The notes beneath the pieces are model-generated. The model was not told the DNA's origin. It made no database searches and saw only the letters and a list, made by a program, of their open reading frames with translations. Shown in pieces: positions 62,700 to 64,000 of a stretch of 64,000 bases of DNA. Position numbers and translations under genes: made by a program. Source of the stretch: CAYZJV01 sp049310885. Its GTDB lineage: Bacteria; Spirochaetota; Spirochaetia; Sphaerochaetales; Sphaerochaetaceae. The DNA lies in assembly GCF_049310885.1 (NCBI RefSeq), contig NZ_JBMDYO010000004.1, forward strand, positions 199,328 through 263,327, in the 5' to 3' direction. Positions within the stretch are counted from its first letter, which is position 1. Each line of letters begins with the position of its first letter.

Positions 62700-63002
62700 C
62701 TATTTGCGATCGAACGGCAAGTAAGCCAAAACTCTGGCCCGCTTGATTTCGGTGGTGAGGGCTCGCTGGTGTTTTGCACAGGTACCGGTTATCCGGCTGG
62801 GAAGGATTTTCCCACGCTCTGTCACATACCTTCTCAACAGATCGGGGTTCTTATAGTCGGCAACCAGATTCTGGGTACAGAACTTACAAACCTTTTTCTT
62901 GAAGGGTCCTCTCCGATTTCCAAAACGACGATCTCTCGAGTTGTTTCCGCCTCTTCCGTCGTTACTATCATTCTTATTCATATTGTCTCTATCCTCACGC
63001 AT
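62700..63002 (-). CDS. rpsR: 30S ribosomal protein S18 (zinc-type)
   Basis: S18 binds with S6 on the platform of the 30S subunit. The 100-residue protein has a flexible N-terminal tail rich in Asn, Arg and Gly, then KVCKFC and TGTCAKHQR, giving the CxxC and CxxH set of zinc-binding S18, followed by the basic YLPFDRK end. The start is either 63002 or the ATG at 62981. Confidence 0.95.
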   Translation of the reverse strand: MREDRDNMNKNDSNDGRGGNNSRDRRFGNRRGPFKKKVCKFCTQNLVADYKNPDLLRRYVTERGKILPSRITGTCAKHQRALTTEIKRARVLAYLPFDRK

Positions 63003-63025
63003 AGTATCTCTACTCCTATCTCCAA

Positions 63026-63511
63026 TTAGAATGGGATATCATCATCAAACTGTTCAGGTCCAGGGAAACCGGTTGGTGCCGACGGCATATTACCATTCCC
63101 TTTCTGTTGGAATCCTCCCGAGTTGCGATTGACTTGGTCTTGGGGACCTCTATAATCGGTAGAACCAGAAGCATTGCCTCCTGAAGAACCTCCCAGCAAC
63201 TGAATGTTGTTGGCTACGACCTCAATCCTGCTCCTGCTCTGTCCTTCCTGTTCCCAGCGGCTCTGTCGCAACTCACCTTGGACACATACTTGACGTCCTT
63301 TGGTAAGGTATGGATTCAGTACCTCAGCCTGCTTACCCCATACTGTGATATCGAAAAAACTCACCTCTTCCTCCCGCTGGTCACCAGACCTCTTCATACG
63401 GTTAACAGCCAAGGAAAATCTGCCTATTGCAGTACCACTGTTGGTGAATCTTAATTCGCTCTCACGTGTGAGACGGCCGACGAGCACTACGATATTGGTG
63501 TCATTCGCCAT
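63026..63511 (-). CDS. ssb: Single-stranded DNA-binding protein
   Basis: SSB protects single strands at forks. The 161-residue protein has an OB fold (1-108) with GRLTRESELRF and VWGKQAEVLNPYL, a Gly/Asn/Gln-rich linker and the DDDIPF protein-interaction tip. GGAG precedes the ATG. It lies between rpsF and rpsR, as in most bacteria. Confidence 0.97.
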   Translation of the reverse strand: MANDTNIVVLVGRLTRESELRFTNSGTAIGRFSLAVNRMKRSGDQREEEVSFFDITVWGKQAEVLNPYLTKGRQVCVQGELRQSRWEQEGQSRSRIEVVANNIQLLGGSSGGNASGSTDYRGPQDQVNRNSGGFQQKGNGNMPSAPTGFPGPEQFDDDIPF

Positions 63512-63525
63512 AATGTACCACTCCG

Positions 63526-63816
63526 TTATGAGACTTGGTCGTTCTTATTAACGAACAAGAATTTCAATACGGGTACCATAAGCTTGAAGGAGTTGTTGAA
63601 CCCATTGATGATGGATGGGTCGGCCTTCAATTCAAAATAGTAGTAGTGACCTTTGTCTTGCTTGCGGATGGGGTATGCAAGGTTTCGCACTCCCATATCT
63701 TCTTGCTTGGTAATCTCAACTTGTGCGGATTTGAGCTCCGCGAGAATCAAGTCAAGACCTTTTGCCGTCTGATCTTCATTGGAATCGAAGATGACGGTGA
63801 ATTCATAGTTTCTCAT
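63526..63816 (-). CDS. rpsF: 30S ribosomal protein S6
   Basis: S6 pairs with S18 on the 30S platform. The 96-residue protein starts MRNYEFTVIFDSNED and has NLAYPIRKQDKGHYYYFEL and the KLMVPVLKFLFV end, all typical. GGAGG precedes the ATG. The leader has two short hairpins, one over the ribosome site. It is first in the rpsF-ssb-rpsR-DUF2232-rplI-dnaB operon. Confidence 0.96.
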   Translation of the reverse strand: MRNYEFTVIFDSNEDQTAKGLDLILAELKSAQVEITKQEDMGVRNLAYPIRKQDKGHYYYFELKADPSIINGFNNSFKLMVPVLKFLFVNKNDQVS

Positions 63817-63836
63817 AGTTCCTCCTTACGGACTAT
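63815..63836 (-). promoter_or_regulatory. rpsF translation-start hairpin, possible S6:S18 operator
   Basis: On the minus strand ATAGT (63836-63832) can pair with ACTAT (63819-63815), which includes the A and T of the start codon, leaving CCG and the GGAGG ribosome site in the loop. Known S6:S18 leader motifs have a conserved CCG in a bulge. The stem is short, so this is a candidate only. Confidence 0.35.
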
Positions 63837-63839
63837 ATG

Positions 63840-63856
63840 ATCCACTCACAGTGGAT
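63840..63856 (-). repeat. Perfect inverted repeat in the rpsF leader
   Basis: ATCCACT and AGTGGAT (7 bp) are separated by three bases, just upstream of the rpsF ribosome site. It could be part of the same leader structure or a protein site. No T-run follows. Confidence 0.5.
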
Positions 63857-63870
63857 AAAGAGGTCAAAAT

Positions 63871-63899
63871 AACCTACCATAAGTAATTCTTTTGGTCAA
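63871..63899 (-). promoter_or_regulatory. Weak candidate promoter of the rpsF operon
   Basis: TTGACC (63899-63894), a 17-base spacer and TAGGTT (63876-63871) on the minus strand lie between the intron end and rpsF. The -10 is poor, but no better match is visible in the gap. Confidence 0.35.
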
Positions 63900-63925
63900 G
63901 GAGCCAGTCGAATGCTTGTTACGAA

Positions 63926-64000
63926 ATCGAGTAGGCGGGGACCGCTAGGTCCCAACCTCTCACACCACCGTACATGCCGTTCGGCATACGGCGGTTCAAC
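63926..64000 (-). mobile_element. 3' end of a group II intron (domains V and VI), partial
   Basis: On the minus strand the last 75 bases read as intron domain V (63997-63963): ACCGCCGT pairing with ACGGTGGT, a bulge, and GCC/GGC with a GAAC loop. Domain VI follows: GAGAGG pairs with CCTACTC leaving one bulged A, the expected branch point, around an inner GGGACC/GGTCCC stem. The 3' end is near CTCGAT at 63926. The pattern resembles bacterial class C introns. The rest of the intron and any reverse transcriptase gene lie beyond the right edge. Confidence 0.8.

Noticed and set aside
1..64000. CRISPR array, rRNA genes, prophage or insertion sequences
   Set aside because: No spaced direct repeats, rRNA sequence, integrase, transposase or capsid genes are visible; only the intron end at the right edge is mobile.

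Overview
The window looks like a chromosomal core region of a spirochaete, most likely a Treponema/Sphaerochaeta-type anaerobe (moderate confidence, from gene content only). The clues are a spirochaete-style V-type ATPase operon (E, DUF2764-like, A, B, D, I, K, without C, F or G genes), an XPB/ERCC3-type helicase next to its helicase-associated partner as in Treponema, a fused AroDE, a second EF-G of the recycling type, an MEP isoprenoid pathway (ispG, dxr) and no flagellar genes in view. Coding density is very high. Many genes overlap by ATGA or TAATG junctions, no gene-free stretch exceeds 300 bases, and there are no CRISPR arrays or insertion sequences. The only mobile DNA seen is the 3' end of a group II intron at the right edge.

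Layout. 1-3212 (minus): uvrA (cut by the left edge) behind ispG. 3271-10627 (minus): V-ATPase operon with its own promoter and terminator. 10719-13343: a divergent redox module, with a Crp/Fnr-type regulator facing a NapH-like 4Fe-4S membrane protein and a flavodiiron protein across a perfect palindrome. 13347-17520 (minus): udp, mutS2, rsgA. 17601-18801 (plus): pentapeptide-repeat protein and an unusual metallo-beta-lactamase-fold protein. 18794-21364 (minus): acetyltransferase, YggS, a small membrane protein and RluA, tightly coupled. 21407-21569: tRNA-Val(UAC) with promoter and terminator. 21640-27977: a two-domain class II aldolase protein, then an alpha-glucan/sucrose locus (a GH13 glycosidase facing an amylosucrase-like GH13 enzyme plus a LacI regulator, with candidate operators between them). 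27996-34554: metal P-type ATPase with an ArsR-type operator, then two EF-G paralogues. 34553-43044: trmB, mfd, an IMPase-family phosphatase, a YhhQ/THEP1/ACT-like cluster, nrdR and dgt. 43097-53071: a membrane protein, aroK, aroC, the XPB pair, aroDE, an ABC-F ATPase and maf. 53068-59694 (plus): rpsB, tsf, frr, uppS, cdsA, dxr, rseP, the widely conserved translation/envelope run. 59680-63899 (minus): rpsF, ssb, rpsR, DUF2232-like protein, rplI, dnaB.

How it fits together: the window covers ion-gradient energetics, DNA repair and replication (uvrA, mfd, mutS2, the XPB pair, ssb, dnaB), translation (EF-Gs, RRF, S2, EF-Ts, S6, S18, L9, RsgA, TrmB, RluA), the shikimate pathway (aroK, aroC, aroDE), isoprenoid and lipid-carrier synthesis (ispG, dxr, uppS, cdsA), O2/NO protection and alpha-glucan use. 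The items most worth following up are the minimal V-ATPase with a possible surrogate subunit, the XPB partner, the glucan operators, the Crp/Fnr palindrome at the class II activation position, leader RNA structures before rpsB and rpsF, and several proteins with substituted active-site or cluster residues.
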